From NCBI GenBank assembly GCA_910584875.1, contig CAJUDA010000005.1:62001-126000 (forward strand): a stretch of 64,000 nt of DNA, given 5' to 3'. The stretch is from an uncultured Eubacterium sp. (GTDB taxonomy: Bacteria > Bacillota > Clostridia > Lachnospirales > Lachnospiraceae). Shown piece by piece: positions 42,009 to 51,107 of the stretch; position 1 is the first letter of the stretch; every line of letters begins with the position of its first letter. A program made the position numbers and the translations under genes. The notes under the pieces were generated by a model. That model saw only the letters and a program-made list of their open reading frames with translations. It was not told the DNA's origin and did no database searches.

Positions 42009-43154
42009 ATGACGATAGGAACACTTCTTTATATATTTCTTTTTCTGTTCGGACTGATCATTTCGATTTTCTATCTGGAGTTTGGCACGGTAGCGATCAT
42101 GGGGCTGCTCATTACGGTCCCGGCTGCAATGCTGGTTTTTCTGATCTGTCAGAGGTTTCGGATCACGGTGGCAGTGGATTCCAAAAATCCTGTGGCAGAA
42201 AAGGATGAGATGGATAGACCGGCGCGCGCAGTGATCACACTTTCTGTTGAAAACGACAATAAAGTCCTGCCTGTCACAAAGGGGATCGCCCAGGTTCAGT
42301 ATGAGAATAAATTTTCCGGGGAAAAGGGGAAGATGAAGATCCGTTTTTCGGTAGATGCAGGGAAAAAGCGCGACAGAAGGATCCCTGTTGTTATGCAGAA
42401 CTGCGGCAATGTGGCGATCCGGGTAAAGAAGGTAAGGATTTATGATTATCTCAGTATATTTGCCTGGACGGTGGGCAAAAATTTTGAGACACAGAATGTG
42501 CTGGTGCTGCCGCCCCTGAGGGATATGTATCTGGGACGGGACCGGTGGTACAACGAAACCAGCGAAGACAGCGACCGGTTTTCCCTGTACAAAAAGGGGG
42601 ACGATCCTTCTGAGATTTTTAATGTCCGGGAGTTTATGGACGGGGATAAGATCCAGAGGATCCACTGGAAACTGAGCGGCAAAACGGGCAGTCTGATGGT
42701 CAAGGAGGGAAGCCTGCCCCTGACGAAGGTAGTGAATATATTTATCGATCTGTGTGTACCTGGCAGTTCTTCAAAGAAGGATGCCAGACAGCGTCATGAA
42801 GACAGTAATCTGCTGGTGCAGGGAATTTATTCCGTGTCCATGTATATGATCGAGCATGTCATTCCGCAGAATTATATATGGTATGACCGTGAAAATGATG
42901 TGATACAGGAGCGGATCGTGGAACACGAGGAAGAGCTGCTCTGGATGTTTCAGGATTTGTTTAAATGCCGGACGACAAAAAGCGCGGACGAGCTTGTCGA
43001 GGCATATCTTGCCTGGGAAGAGGGACGGATGCTGGAGTCCGCCATGTATCTGACCGTGGCGGATCATGCGGATCTGCAATCCGCAGGGCTGGTTCGTGAG
43101 CGTCTGGAAGTGATGGATTTACGAGGTGAAGAATTTGAGGACGAGAAACAATAA
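42009..43154 (+). CDS. DUF58 domain protein, MoxR partner
   Basis: A 381-residue protein with two N-terminal membrane segments (about 3-20, IGTLLYIFLFLFGLIISIFY, and 25-42, VAIMGLLITVPAAMLVFLIC). It has the DUF58 core REFMDGDKIQRIHWKLSGKT followed by LMVKEG, the site that in this family begins a von Willebrand-like fold. It forms the standard MoxR-DUF58-transglutaminase module with its neighbours. The function of the module is unknown, with roles in envelope or metal-site assembly suggested. ggaggag precedes the ATG. The end overlaps the next gene by 20-29 bp. Confidence 0.87.
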   Translation: MTIGTLLYIFLFLFGLIISIFYLEFGTVAIMGLLITVPAAMLVFLICQRFRITVAVDSKNPVAEKDEMDRPARAVITLSVENDNKVLPVTKGIAQVQYENKFSGEKGKMKIRFSVDAGKKRDRRIPVVMQNCGNVAIRVKKVRIYDYLSIFAWTVGKNFETQNVLVLPPLRDMYLGRDRWYNETSEDSDRFSLYKKGDDPSEIFNVREFMDGDKIQRIHWKLSGKTGSLMVKEGSLPLTKVVNIFIDLCVPGSSSKKDARQRHEDSNLLVQGIYSVSMYMIEHVIPQNYIWYDRENDVIQERIVEHEEELLWMFQDLFKCRTTKSADELVEAYLAWEEGRMLESAMYLTVADHADLQSAGLVRERLEVMDLRGEEFEDEKQ

Positions 43155-45612
43155 ACTGATCAATTTCATATTGGAAATCAGCCAGGTCGTACTGGTGTTT
43201 CTCGGTGTTTACTCAGCGCTGATGTGTATGGCGGTAAGTCTGGAGCTGTCGTTTGACCGGCTTATGTGTATGCTGATCATGCTGGTGGCTTCGTTTTTGT
43301 TCTATGGTCTGTTTACCGTGCTGGAGACATTCCACAGGGGAAAACTGTATGGACTGCTGGGGATCACCCTGTTCTTTAGCGTGATCATTGCCTATTTTCG
43401 GAATCCCGTGAAAAAGGGTTTTGTTACACTGGTAAACAGCTTTCTGAAAGAGTTTTTGGATTATTCGGGGAGTAAGCTTACGCTGCTTTCTTACAGCACA
43501 GAGGGTGAGGAGGTCACGGTATATTTCTGTACTACGCTGATCCTGGTCCTGATGGGAGTTTATCTGATCGTGATCGTCAGTGCCTTTTTCTACCGCCGCC
43601 GCCGATCTGCGGTTTTTCTGGCAGTTACTGCCCCGGTTGCTTTCCTGTCTCTTGTGGTGGGGCGTGTCGGGTACTTTGCCAATGTTTTTACTTACCTGAT
43701 CGTGGCGATGTCTGTGATCGGTACCCGTCATCTCAAGACGGACGCCACAGACCGCCGTATGCGGCAGAAGCTGTCGATCCTGCTTATGGTGGTGGGACTG
43801 GCAGCCGGCGCCATATCCTATCTTGTCATGCCGCCGCAGCGTTATGAGGAAAAAAGGGAGGACATGACAGAGACCCAGAAGTCCATAAAGGCGCTTATGA
43901 CATGGAGCGGGGAGGATATTTTTTCCTGGATCAAGGCTCATTTCAATGAAGATACGATGGATTATGGCAGGATCGGCGGCAAAAAGGAAGTGACCTATAC
44001 CGGAGAGCCGGTGCTGAAGATTTCCGGCACGGTAAATGATAGGAACGGCATGTATCTCAAAGGCTATGTGGGAGATCTTTATGTTAATAATGAGTGGTCA
44101 GCAAGACAGGATAAAGAGTATCTGGAAGAGCGCAAGGAACTTGCGGATGCGGGCAGATCACCAGACAACTGGCATATGTGGATGCGCAATAATTATTCCG
44201 GGTCGCCGTCTGGTACACAGTCTGATTATTGGGCGACGGCGATGCTGCGGATCCGCAATGTCGGGCTTGGATATGGCAATTATGTCGTTCCCTATCTGCC
44301 CACAACGGCTTTTCTGTCGGAAGAGGACGGCAAGACAAAGGTCGGCTCGCCGGGCATTGACTATTCGGTCGAATATTATCTGGTCTTTCCTTACGTTCTG
44401 CGCCATGATTTTCTGCAAGGGAAACATACTCTGGTGGACAACCGGTGGGATGACTATGAGGCGGCATACCTGCAGCTGGAGCAGTTCGCAAAGAAATATT
44501 ATCTTCAGGTTCCGGACTCTCTGGAGGGGATCTGCAATGAATTTAAACAGTATCTGAATGAAAATAATAAATTGTATGACAGATTTGTGCAGGGGCAGAG
44601 CTCGGTACAGGATATTCTGGATGCGGTAAAGACATATATTACAAGGGATACCGAATATACGCTGTCACCGGGAGAGACTCCTTCCGGGAGGGATGCGGTC
44701 GAGTATTTTCTGAAAGAGAATAAAAAAGGCTATTGTACCTATTATGCCACGGCAGCGACGATCCTTTTGCGAAGTACAGGGATCCCGGCACGGTATGTGG
44801 AAGGGATGCATATAACGCCGGAGGAACTGTCTGAGGCGACAGATAAGAACAAAGAAATTCTGGTGCCGGACAGTGATGCCCACGCATGGGTTGAGGTATT
44901 TGACCAGAAATACGGTTTTGTTCCGGTTGAGGTGACGCCGGGCGTAGGGGAGGATGACATGACGCAGTCCTCTGATCCCCAGGAGGAGGATCCTTTGGAT
45001 CAGGATCTCCAGAAAGACGAGGATAAGGAACAGAAGGATGAAAAGGACGAGAAAAAGGAAGAACCCCAGCAGGCAACGCCGACTCCTGCCGTCACAGAAG
45101 TACCGGAAGAGAGCATGATATTTGACGATATACAGGGAAATAAAGATGACGGAGAGGGAGGATCTGCCGGCAGTGCCGGATCAGCTTCCAGCAGGACACT
45201 CACTCTTCTTGTGAAAATCGGAGTGATTCTGGCACTTGTTGTTCTCGCTATTGAGGGCGAGAGACGGATCCGCCGTTATCTATATATCAGAAGTCTGCAG
45301 AAGCTTCGCATGAAGCGGAGGATCCGGAGAGCACACCGCCATCTGATGCCGGTCTTTAACGCCAGGGGCGCTGCCTACCGCGGGCAGTCGATGGCAGATT
45401 ACACGATGGCGATCGCAGAGGCGATGGACCTGTCACCAGAGCAGGTCGCAGATTATGTCAGCATTGTCTTTCATGCAAGGTTTGGACCGGATGATATCAC
45501 AGAGGCACAGTATGCCGGGTTCCGTATGCAGTATGATATGATACGGCACAGGATGTATGAAAATGCAAAGATTATTAAGAAACTCTATTATATGTATATC
45601 ATGGTATTATAA
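43126..45612 (+). CDS. Multi-pass membrane transglutaminase-like protein
   Basis: An 828-residue protein. The N-terminal 230 residues carry about seven membrane helices. An extracytoplasmic transglutaminase/cysteine-protease-like domain follows, with Cys in KGYCTYYATAATILLRSTGI and His-Trp in SDAHAWVEVFDQKYGFVPVE; this TGc core is intact. Then come an acidic, Pro-rich linker, another membrane helix (LTLLVKIGVILALVVLAIEG, about 690-710) and a cytoplasmic DUF4129-like tail. The start may be GTG 43126 or TTG 43135, which has gaggtg 6 nt upstream. It is the third gene of the MoxR-DUF58 module; translation is coupled by overlap with the DUF58 gene. Confidence 0.85.
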   Translation: MKNLRTRNNKLINFILEISQVVLVFLGVYSALMCMAVSLELSFDRLMCMLIMLVASFLFYGLFTVLETFHRGKLYGLLGITLFFSVIIAYFRNPVKKGFVTLVNSFLKEFLDYSGSKLTLLSYSTEGEEVTVYFCTTLILVLMGVYLIVIVSAFFYRRRRSAVFLAVTAPVAFLSLVVGRVGYFANVFTYLIVAMSVIGTRHLKTDATDRRMRQKLSILLMVVGLAAGAISYLVMPPQRYEEKREDMTETQKSIKALMTWSGEDIFSWIKAHFNEDTMDYGRIGGKKEVTYTGEPVLKISGTVNDRNGMYLKGYVGDLYVNNEWSARQDKEYLEERKELADAGRSPDNWHMWMRNNYSGSPSGTQSDYWATAMLRIRNVGLGYGNYVVPYLPTTAFLSEEDGKTKVGSPGIDYSVEYYLVFPYVLRHDFLQGKHTLVDNRWDDYEAAYLQLEQFAKKYYLQVPDSLEGICNEFKQYLNENNKLYDRFVQGQSSVQDILDAVKTYITRDTEYTLSPGETPSGRDAVEYFLKENKKGYCTYYATAATILLRSTGIPARYVEGMHITPEELSEATDKNKEILVPDSDAHAWVEVFDQKYGFVPVEVTPGVGEDDMTQSSDPQEEDPLDQDLQKDEDKEQKDEKDEKKEEPQQATPTPAVTEVPEESMIFDDIQGNKDDGEGGSAGSAGSASSRTLTLLVKIGVILALVVLAIEGERRIRRYLYIRSLQKLRMKRRIRRAHRHLMPVFNARGAAYRGQSMADYTMAIAEAMDLSPEQVADYVSIVFHARFGPDDITEAQYAGFRMQYDMIRHRMYENAKIIKKLYYMYIMVL

Positions 45613-45627
45613 GGAATGGAGGGAATT

Positions 45628-46233
45628 ATGTTAAAGAGAACATATGACAAAGTAAACGCACTGTTTGAGGAATCGGGGGGGTATCTTCCAGCAAGAGTTC
45701 TTCTGGAAAATAAGATCACGACGATCCAGATCCGGTCCATGCTGGAAGACGGCAAAATTGAAAGAGTGTCCCATGGACATTACTGGAATCTTATGCCGGG
45801 AAAGAAGAAACCAAAAAATTATAAGATGCTGGAGGCGTGCATGACCAATCCCAAGGCGGTGATCTGTGCCCTCAGTGCCTGCTATTATCACCACCTGATC
45901 GACGAAGAGCCGGAAAAGCTTTATATTGCCACGGCACGGACAGACCGGGGCGGCATGAAGCTGTCATTTCCGGTGTCGCGCCACTATTTCTCTGTACAGG
46001 CATTCCAGGACGATGTCATAGAGAAAAAGACAGCATCCGGGTTGATCCGGGTCTATGGCATGGACCGGAGCGTCTGTGACTGTATCCGTCTGGAAAGGGA
46101 GATTGGGAAAGAAGTGGTCCAGACAGTGGTGGACCGCTATAATAATTCCAAAAAGAGAAAACCACAGCATCTTCTGGCATATGCAGACCGTATGCGTTTT
46201 GGTCAGATCGCCAGAGAGTACATCGAGGGTTAA
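45628..46233 (+). CDS. AbiEi-like (type IV antitoxin-type) winged-helix protein
   Basis: A 201-residue protein. Its N-terminal 60 residues form a winged helix (LFEESGGYLPARVLLENKI, IRSMLEDGKIERVSHGHYWN). The rest follows the AbiEi pattern: AVICALSACYYHHLIDEEPE, LYIATARTDRG, IRVYGMDRSVCDCIRLEREI and HLLAYADRMRF. AbiEi proteins are transcriptional repressors and antitoxins, normally next to the AbiEii nucleotidyltransferase toxin. No AbiEii is present; instead a RelA/SpoT-type synthetase starts 14 bp downstream. The ATG at 45628 has ggaggga; 45616 is a weaker alternative. The antitoxin role is an inference. Confidence 0.7.
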   Translation: MLKRTYDKVNALFEESGGYLPARVLLENKITTIQIRSMLEDGKIERVSHGHYWNLMPGKKKPKNYKMLEACMTNPKAVICALSACYYHHLIDEEPEKLYIATARTDRGGMKLSFPVSRHYFSVQAFQDDVIEKKTASGLIRVYGMDRSVCDCIRLEREIGKEVVQTVVDRYNNSKKRKPQHLLAYADRMRFGQIAREYIEG

Positions 46234-46247
46234 CAGGGGGGAGCATC

Positions 46248-46934
46248 GTGGAGAAGGAAAATACGAAAGCGGGGATCCGGCTGGATGAGAGCTTTGCCGA
46301 GCAGCTTCTTGGCAATGATGCCGTGGGGATGATCCTGGAGGAAGGCGAGGCGTTCCGCAGCCTGATGACATACTACCGGTGCGCCATAATGGAGGTGGAG
46401 ACGAAATTCAATGTACTGGACAAAGAATTTTCCCTTACCTATGACCGTAATCCAATCCAGACCATTAAATCCAGGCTGAAATCGCCGGAAAGCATCATTG
46501 AAAAACTGCAGCGCAAGGGTCTGCCGTTCAGCGCAGATGTGATTGAAAGGGAGCTGCATGATATTGCCGGGGTCAGGGTGGTCTGTGCCTTTTCGGATGA
46601 TATTTATCTGCTCAGCGAATATCTGCTCAGCCAGGATGATATCACGCTGTTAAAAAAGAAGGATTATATAGAAAATCCAAAAGAAAACGGATACCGGAGC
46701 CTGCACCTCATCGTCCAGACGCCGATTTACCTGCACAATGAAAAACGACTGATGAAGGTAGAGGTGCAGCTGCGCACGATCGCCATGGATTTCTGGGCGA
46801 GTCTGGAGCACCGTATTTATTATAAAAAGGGACAGAATAACGACAGGCTCCGAAGTGAACTCAGAGAGTGCGCAGAAGTGAGCGCCGCGCTGGATCTGCG
46901 TATGCAGGCAATCCGTGGGGAACTGGATGAATAA
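46248..46934 (+). CDS. Small alarmone synthetase, RelA/SpoT domain (RelP/RelQ-like)
   Basis: It makes (p)ppGpp or a related alarmone by pyrophosphate transfer from ATP. The 228-residue protein has only a synthetase domain: SRLKSPESIIEKLQRKG (ATP-binding basic loop), IERELHDIAGVRVVCAFSDD (catalytic Asp), KDYIENPKENGYRSLHLIV (G-loop Tyr) and VEVQLRTIAMDFWASLEHRI (catalytic Glu and Gln-Leu-Arg-Thr). No hydrolase, TGS or ACT domains are present. Length and motifs fit housekeeping RelP/RelQ. The GTG at 46248 has gggggag just before it. It follows the AbiEi-like gene by 14 bp. Confidence 0.88.
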   Translation: MEKENTKAGIRLDESFAEQLLGNDAVGMILEEGEAFRSLMTYYRCAIMEVETKFNVLDKEFSLTYDRNPIQTIKSRLKSPESIIEKLQRKGLPFSADVIERELHDIAGVRVVCAFSDDIYLLSEYLLSQDDITLLKKKDYIENPKENGYRSLHLIVQTPIYLHNEKRLMKVEVQLRTIAMDFWASLEHRIYYKKGQNNDRLRSELRECAEVSAALDLRMQAIRGELDE

Positions 46935-46984
46935 GAATAAGTAAATCTGCTGATACTAATCCCATCTGAACTGGGAGGTGTATC

Positions 46985-47179
46985 ATGGAGAAAGATAAAA
47001 AAACGGATTATCACGAATTTGATTTTGGCGAAGGGATCGAGAACCTGAGTTCCTGTTCGACGACAGACTGTACTGGTATCATGTACAGGGCGCCGGTCAG
47101 TGAGGCGGAACGGGAGTCATATCAGGATGTCTATGATTATGAACCGCCGTTTGTGAGAGAAAAAAAAGATGAAAAATAG
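46985..47179 (+). CDS. Small conserved protein with SSCSTTDCTG motif
   Basis: A 64-residue acidic protein preceded by a good ggaggtg. It has two cysteines in the motif LSSCSTTDCTGIMYRAPVSE and an acidic/aromatic C-terminus (YQDVYDYEPPFVREK). I have the impression that short proteins with STTDCTGLxP occur widely in Lachnospiraceae. The function is unknown, and no signal or membrane segment is seen. A hairpin follows the gene. Confidence 0.6.
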   Translation: MEKDKKTDYHEFDFGEGIENLSSCSTTDCTGIMYRAPVSEAERESYQDVYDYEPPFVREKKDEK

Positions 47180-47184
47180 TCCGG

Positions 47185-47233
47185 TAAGCCATGGCTGGGA
47201 GACAGAAATACAGTGCCCCGCCATGGCTTATTT
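47185..47233 (+). terminator. Hairpin terminator after the small SSCSTTDC gene
   Basis: Perfect 11-bp stem TAAGCCATGGC / GCCATGGCTTA (47185-47195 and 47220-47230) with a weak T-run. Confidence 0.6.
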
Positions 47234-47296
47234 GCTTATCGGGAAAATCAAGTGCAAAAATCATAAAGTTTCGTACTGTTTTAGTAAAAAAATTAC

Positions 47297-47326
47297 TTGT
47301 AATGATAGCGGATTAGGTTGTATAAT
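47297..47326 (+). promoter_or_regulatory. Sigma-A promoter of araA
   Basis: TTGTAA (47297-47302), an 18-bp spacer and consensus TATAAT (47321-47326). It gives a leader of about 60 nt; no AraR operator was recognised. Confidence 0.65.
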
Positions 47327-47391
47327 AGAATCAAATCAGGTCAGAGGTTTCATGGGGTGTATGATTCTTCTGGAAATAAAGGAGGAACGAA

Positions 47392-48888
47392 ATGTTACTA
47401 TCAAAAGATTACAAATTTTGGTTTTGCACAGGTTCACAGGATCTGTACGGGGATGAGTGCCTTGCCAATGTGGCAGAGCATTCCAAAAAGATGGTCGAGG
47501 CTCTGAATCAGTCAGGATTACTGCCCTATGAGGTGATCTGGAAACCGACACTTATCACCAATGAGCTGATCCGTAAGACATTTAATGAGGCAAATTCAGA
47601 TGACAACTGTGCGGGCGTCATCACATGGATGCATACGTTCTCACCGGCTAAATCATGGATTCTTGGACTCCAGGAATACAGAAAACCGCTTCTGCACTTA
47701 CATACACAGTTCAACGAGGAACTTCCGTATGATACGATCGATATGGATTTCATGAATGAGAACCAGGCAGCACATGGTGACCGCGAATACGGACACATTG
47801 TAAGCCGTATGCGTATCGAGCGCAAGGTGGTAGTGGGACACTGGTCCGATCCGGTTGTCCAGAACAAGATCGCTTCCTGGATGCGTACTGCTGTTGGTAT
47901 CATGGAGAGCAGCCATATCCGTGTTATGCGTGTGGCAGACAATATGCGCAACGTGGCTGTGACAGAAGGGGATAAAGTAGAGGCGCAGATCAAGTTTGGC
48001 TGGGAGATTGACGCTTATCCGGTCAATGAGATCGCAGATTGTGTTGCTTCGGTATCAGCATCTGACACCAATGCGCTGGTGGATGAGTATTACGAGAAAT
48101 ATGATATCCTTCTGGAAGGAAGAGATCCGGAGGAATTCAAGAAACATGTTGCCGTACAGGCACAGATCGAGATTGGCTTTGAGCGTTTCCTTCAGGAGAA
48201 AAACTATCAGGCGATCGTAACCCACTTTGGTGATCTTGGCGCTCTCAAACAGCTGCCGGGACTTGCGATCCAGCGTCTGGAAGAAAAAGGGTATGGCTTT
48301 GGTGCAGAAGGTGACTGGAAGGTCGCTGCCATGGTCCGCCTGATGAAGATCATGACGGCAGGAATGAAGGATGCCAAGGGAACTTCCATGCTGGAGGACT
48401 ACACCTACAATATGGTGAAAGGCAAAGAGGGAATCCTTCAGGCGCATATGCTTGAGATCTGCCCGAGTATTGCAGACGGTCCGATCAGTATTAAGTGCCA
48501 GCCGCTTTCCATGGGTGACAGAGAGGATCCGACCCGTCTTGTATTTACGGCAAAAGAGGGACATGGTGTGGCAACGTCCCTGATCGATCTCGGCAACCGC
48601 TTCCGTCTGATCATCAATGATGTAGAGTGCAAGAAGACAGAGAAAGATATGCCGAAACTTCCAGTTGCAACTGCATTCTGGACGCCGGAACCAGATCTGT
48701 ACACTGGCGCTGAGGCATGGATCCTTGCCGGTGGTGCACACCACACAGCATTCTCCTATGACCTGACTGCGGAGCAGATGGGTGACTGGGCAGCTGCTAT
48801 GGGCATTGAGGCTGTATACATTGACAAAGATACGAAGATCCGTGACTTTAAGCGTGACCTTATGCTCGGTGAAGTATTTTACCGCTAA
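47392..48888 (+). CDS. araA: L-arabinose isomerase
   Basis: It converts L-arabinose to L-ribulose, the first intracellular step of arabinose use. The 498-residue protein begins YKFWFCTGSQDLYG and contains VITWMHTFSPAKSWILGLQE, LHTQFNEELPYDTIDMDFMN, NQAAHGDREYG and the metal-site stretches EDYTYNMVKGKEGILQAHML and GGAHHTAFSY. Length is typical (about 500). aaggagg is well placed. No araB or araD is next to it; the downstream gene is an arabinanase, so the cluster likely frees and isomerises arabinose. Confidence 0.96.
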   Translation: MLLSKDYKFWFCTGSQDLYGDECLANVAEHSKKMVEALNQSGLLPYEVIWKPTLITNELIRKTFNEANSDDNCAGVITWMHTFSPAKSWILGLQEYRKPLLHLHTQFNEELPYDTIDMDFMNENQAAHGDREYGHIVSRMRIERKVVVGHWSDPVVQNKIASWMRTAVGIMESSHIRVMRVADNMRNVAVTEGDKVEAQIKFGWEIDAYPVNEIADCVASVSASDTNALVDEYYEKYDILLEGRDPEEFKKHVAVQAQIEIGFERFLQEKNYQAIVTHFGDLGALKQLPGLAIQRLEEKGYGFGAEGDWKVAAMVRLMKIMTAGMKDAKGTSMLEDYTYNMVKGKEGILQAHMLEICPSIADGPISIKCQPLSMGDREDPTRLVFTAKEGHGVATSLIDLGNRFRLIINDVECKKTEKDMPKLPVATAFWTPEPDLYTGAEAWILAGGAHHTAFSYDLTAEQMGDWAAAMGIEAVYIDKDTKIRDFKRDLMLGEVFYR

Positions 48889-48907
48889 TGACCAAAATTT
48901 GTAATTG

Positions 48908-48962
48908 ACGGCGGAGGATACGCCGTTTCGGATTGGCGTAGGGACGATCTGTTCCCTGCGCC
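48908..48962 (+). promoter_or_regulatory. Two consecutive hairpins between araA and the arabinanase gene
   Basis: ACGGCG / CGCCGT (48908-48926) and GGCGTAGGGA / TCCCTGCGCC (48935-48962, one G-U). Neither has a full T-run, so they may be processing or partial-termination sites adjusting expression of the downstream genes. Confidence 0.45.
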
Positions 48963-49013
48963 ATTCATCATGTGAACATAGTGCAGAGAGACTATGTGGA
49001 ATGGAGAAAAGAG

Positions 49014-50348
49014 ATGAGTACACAGATACAATATCCCAAACAGCCGCCGGCAGAACCGCCGAAGTCAGTGTTACAAGGTCCGGGGAAGCTTACGATGGAT
49101 ACGCCCATCGGTCTCTGGCTGACCCATGACCCGGCGATTTATCAGGATGAGATCACAGGGAAGTATTACATATATGGTACCGGTGCGGTATGCCAGAGAT
49201 CGGATGATCTGGTCCACTGGGAAAAGATCGGAAAGATTGTGGAAAAACCGCCCAAAGAGGCTTCGGACTGGACGGGAGGAAGGGATATCTGGGCGCCGGA
49301 TATTGTGAAAGTCGGAGATGAGTACCGTCTGTACTGCTCCAATTCTACATTTGGCGTGCAGCAGTCCTGTATTTTTCTTGCGGTTTCGGATTCACCGGAG
49401 GGACCTTTTGTCCCGCGTGACATTGTGTTGAAAACAAGTGACCAGCTCAGTGTGAACGCCATCGACGCCAATATCGTAACCGATGTGAAGACCGGAGAGA
49501 TGTATATGGTCTACGGGTCTTTCTGGGGAGGATGCCATATTCTGAAGCTGGACAGGGAGACAGGACTGGCTGCTGAGGAAGGGATCGGTACCTGTCTGGC
49601 GCGCCGTCCGGCATGGCTCAGTACCGGGGTAGAAGGTCCCTATATGATCTACAATCCAGATACGGAATACTATTATCTGTTTGTATCCTATGGCTCGCTG
49701 AAGATGGACTATCAGGTGCGGGTGGGGAGGAGCCGTTCTGTCCTGGGACCGTTTGTCGATTTTCACGGCAGGGAACTGACAGATACCTCTTATCCGGACA
49801 ACCGTGTCGGGCTGATGCAGATCTGTGGTTACTGCTGGAGTGACAGCACACCTTATATGGCGCCGGGACATAATTCCGTTCTCCACGACAGGGACGGCAG
49901 CTGGTATATCGTGTATCATATCAGGGAAAAGAACTTTATCACAAAAGGAGAGCCATCTACCATGCAGGTCCGTAAGATGTACTGGACAGATGAGGGGTGG
50001 CCGGTAGTGAGTGCAGAGCCTTACAGTGGAGAGGTGGAGCAGGAGATTCCGGGAGAGGCGCTGCAGGGACGGTATGAACGCATCAACCTGATCTGCACTC
50101 TTCCCCAGGGAATCCAGACCTCTGTGCCGATGAAGCTGAAAGACCGGAATGATTATTATGAATGCTGTTCGATCCAGGGGAACTGGCATTACAAGGATGG
50201 CAGGATGACCATTACCTATGGACCGTATGAAGAAGAGGCATTTGTCAGTGCTGTCTGGGATCACGAAAGAAACAGACCCACGATCGCCCTTTGCGGGATG
50301 TCGAAGGAGGGGATACCCTTCTGGGCGAAGCGTGTGGGAGATCTTTAG
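49014..50348 (+). CDS. Glycoside hydrolase family 43, arabinanase-like, intracellular
   Basis: The 444-residue enzyme has the five-bladed GH43 propeller with the usual residues: Asp in LWLTHDPAIYQDE, Asp in SVNAIDANIVTD and Glu in STGVEGPYMIYN. GPGHNS-like YMAPGHNSVLHD also supports the endo-1,5-alpha-L-arabinanase branch, and a C-terminal beta-sandwich follows (about 360-444). There is no signal peptide, so it works on imported arabino-oligosaccharides. The ATG at 49014 (MSTQIQYPKQ) follows ggagaaaagag; 48972 is less likely. It sits between araA and a two-component system. Confidence 0.88.
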   Translation: MSTQIQYPKQPPAEPPKSVLQGPGKLTMDTPIGLWLTHDPAIYQDEITGKYYIYGTGAVCQRSDDLVHWEKIGKIVEKPPKEASDWTGGRDIWAPDIVKVGDEYRLYCSNSTFGVQQSCIFLAVSDSPEGPFVPRDIVLKTSDQLSVNAIDANIVTDVKTGEMYMVYGSFWGGCHILKLDRETGLAAEEGIGTCLARRPAWLSTGVEGPYMIYNPDTEYYYLFVSYGSLKMDYQVRVGRSRSVLGPFVDFHGRELTDTSYPDNRVGLMQICGYCWSDSTPYMAPGHNSVLHDRDGSWYIVYHIREKNFITKGEPSTMQVRKMYWTDEGWPVVSAEPYSGEVEQEIPGEALQGRYERINLICTLPQGIQTSVPMKLKDRNDYYECCSIQGNWHYKDGRMTITYGPYEEEAFVSAVWDHERNRPTIALCGMSKEGIPFWAKRVGDL

Positions 50349-50359
50349 GGAGGAAATTC

Positions 50360-51094
50360 ATGAAAGTGGCTATTTGTGACGACAGCATTGAGGATTTAAT
50401 GACAATAGAACACATACTGACAACATATCGTGACAAAAATCCGAAAGTAAGTCTTGAGATCGAGAAGTTCTCAGATGCCCGGCAGCTGTATGCCAGAATA
50501 CAAAAGAATGAACTGGCCGACCTGTACATACTTGATATGCTTATGCCGGAGAAATCGGGGATTGACCTGGGCAATGAGATTCGCCGGTATGGCAGTGAAA
50601 AAGCGATCATATACATTACAACTTCGGATGAGTTTGCCCTGGATGCCTATGATGTCCATGCCATCCGGTATCTGCTGAAACCGGTCCGGGATTCGCAGCT
50701 CTATGAGGCGCTTGACTATGCCTTTACCTGTTCCGGGGTCTCACAGGGACCCCGGTATCTGGTCAGAACCAGGCAGGGACTGGTGTCAGTGCCTTATTCC
50801 CGGATTGAATACATCGAAAATTCATCCCGGATGCTTGCTGTTCATCTGGTGGATGGTGAGATCATAAAAAGTATTTTTATCCGCAGTTCTTTTGATGAGG
50901 AAATAGGAGAACTGATCCGCGAAGACGATTTTATGCAGGTACATAAATCATTTCTGGTAAACAAACGATATGTCAGGAGATTAAACGGAGACCACATCCT
51001 GCTGGAGAGCGGGGACGGGGTGCCGGTAAGTAAAAAAAGGGCGGCGGATGTAAAGAGAGAATATCTTTTGTATGTCTCGGGACAATATCACTAA
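50360..51094 (+). CDS. LytTR-family response regulator
   Basis: A 244-residue AgrA/LytR-type regulator. The receiver domain begins MKVAICDDSIEDLM; the phospho-acceptor Asp is in LYILDMLMPEKSG, with IYITTSDEFALDAYD and the Lys in YLLKPVRDSQL. The LytTR DNA-binding domain follows (RYLVRTRQGLVSVPYSRIEY, FMQVHKSFLVNKRYVRRL). gggagga precedes the ATG, 11 bp after the arabinanase gene. The sensor kinase gene follows immediately. It may control the arabinose genes or a peptide-signalling response; the sequence does not decide. Confidence 0.9.
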   Translation: MKVAICDDSIEDLMTIEHILTTYRDKNPKVSLEIEKFSDARQLYARIQKNELADLYILDMLMPEKSGIDLGNEIRRYGSEKAIIYITTSDEFALDAYDVHAIRYLLKPVRDSQLYEALDYAFTCSGVSQGPRYLVRTRQGLVSVPYSRIEYIENSSRMLAVHLVDGEIIKSIFIRSSFDEEIGELIREDDFMQVHKSFLVNKRYVRRLNGDHILLESGDGVPVSKKRAADVKREYLLYVSGQYH

Positions 51095-51107
51095 GAGGAC
51101 GGGTGGA

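Noticed and set aside
48055..49023. 322-codon open frame opposite araA
   Set aside because: Entirely antisense to a clear araA; no ribosome site and composition typical of a shadow frame.
49392..50264. 290-codon open frame opposite the GH43 gene
   Set aside because: Antisense to a gene with all catalytic residues in place.
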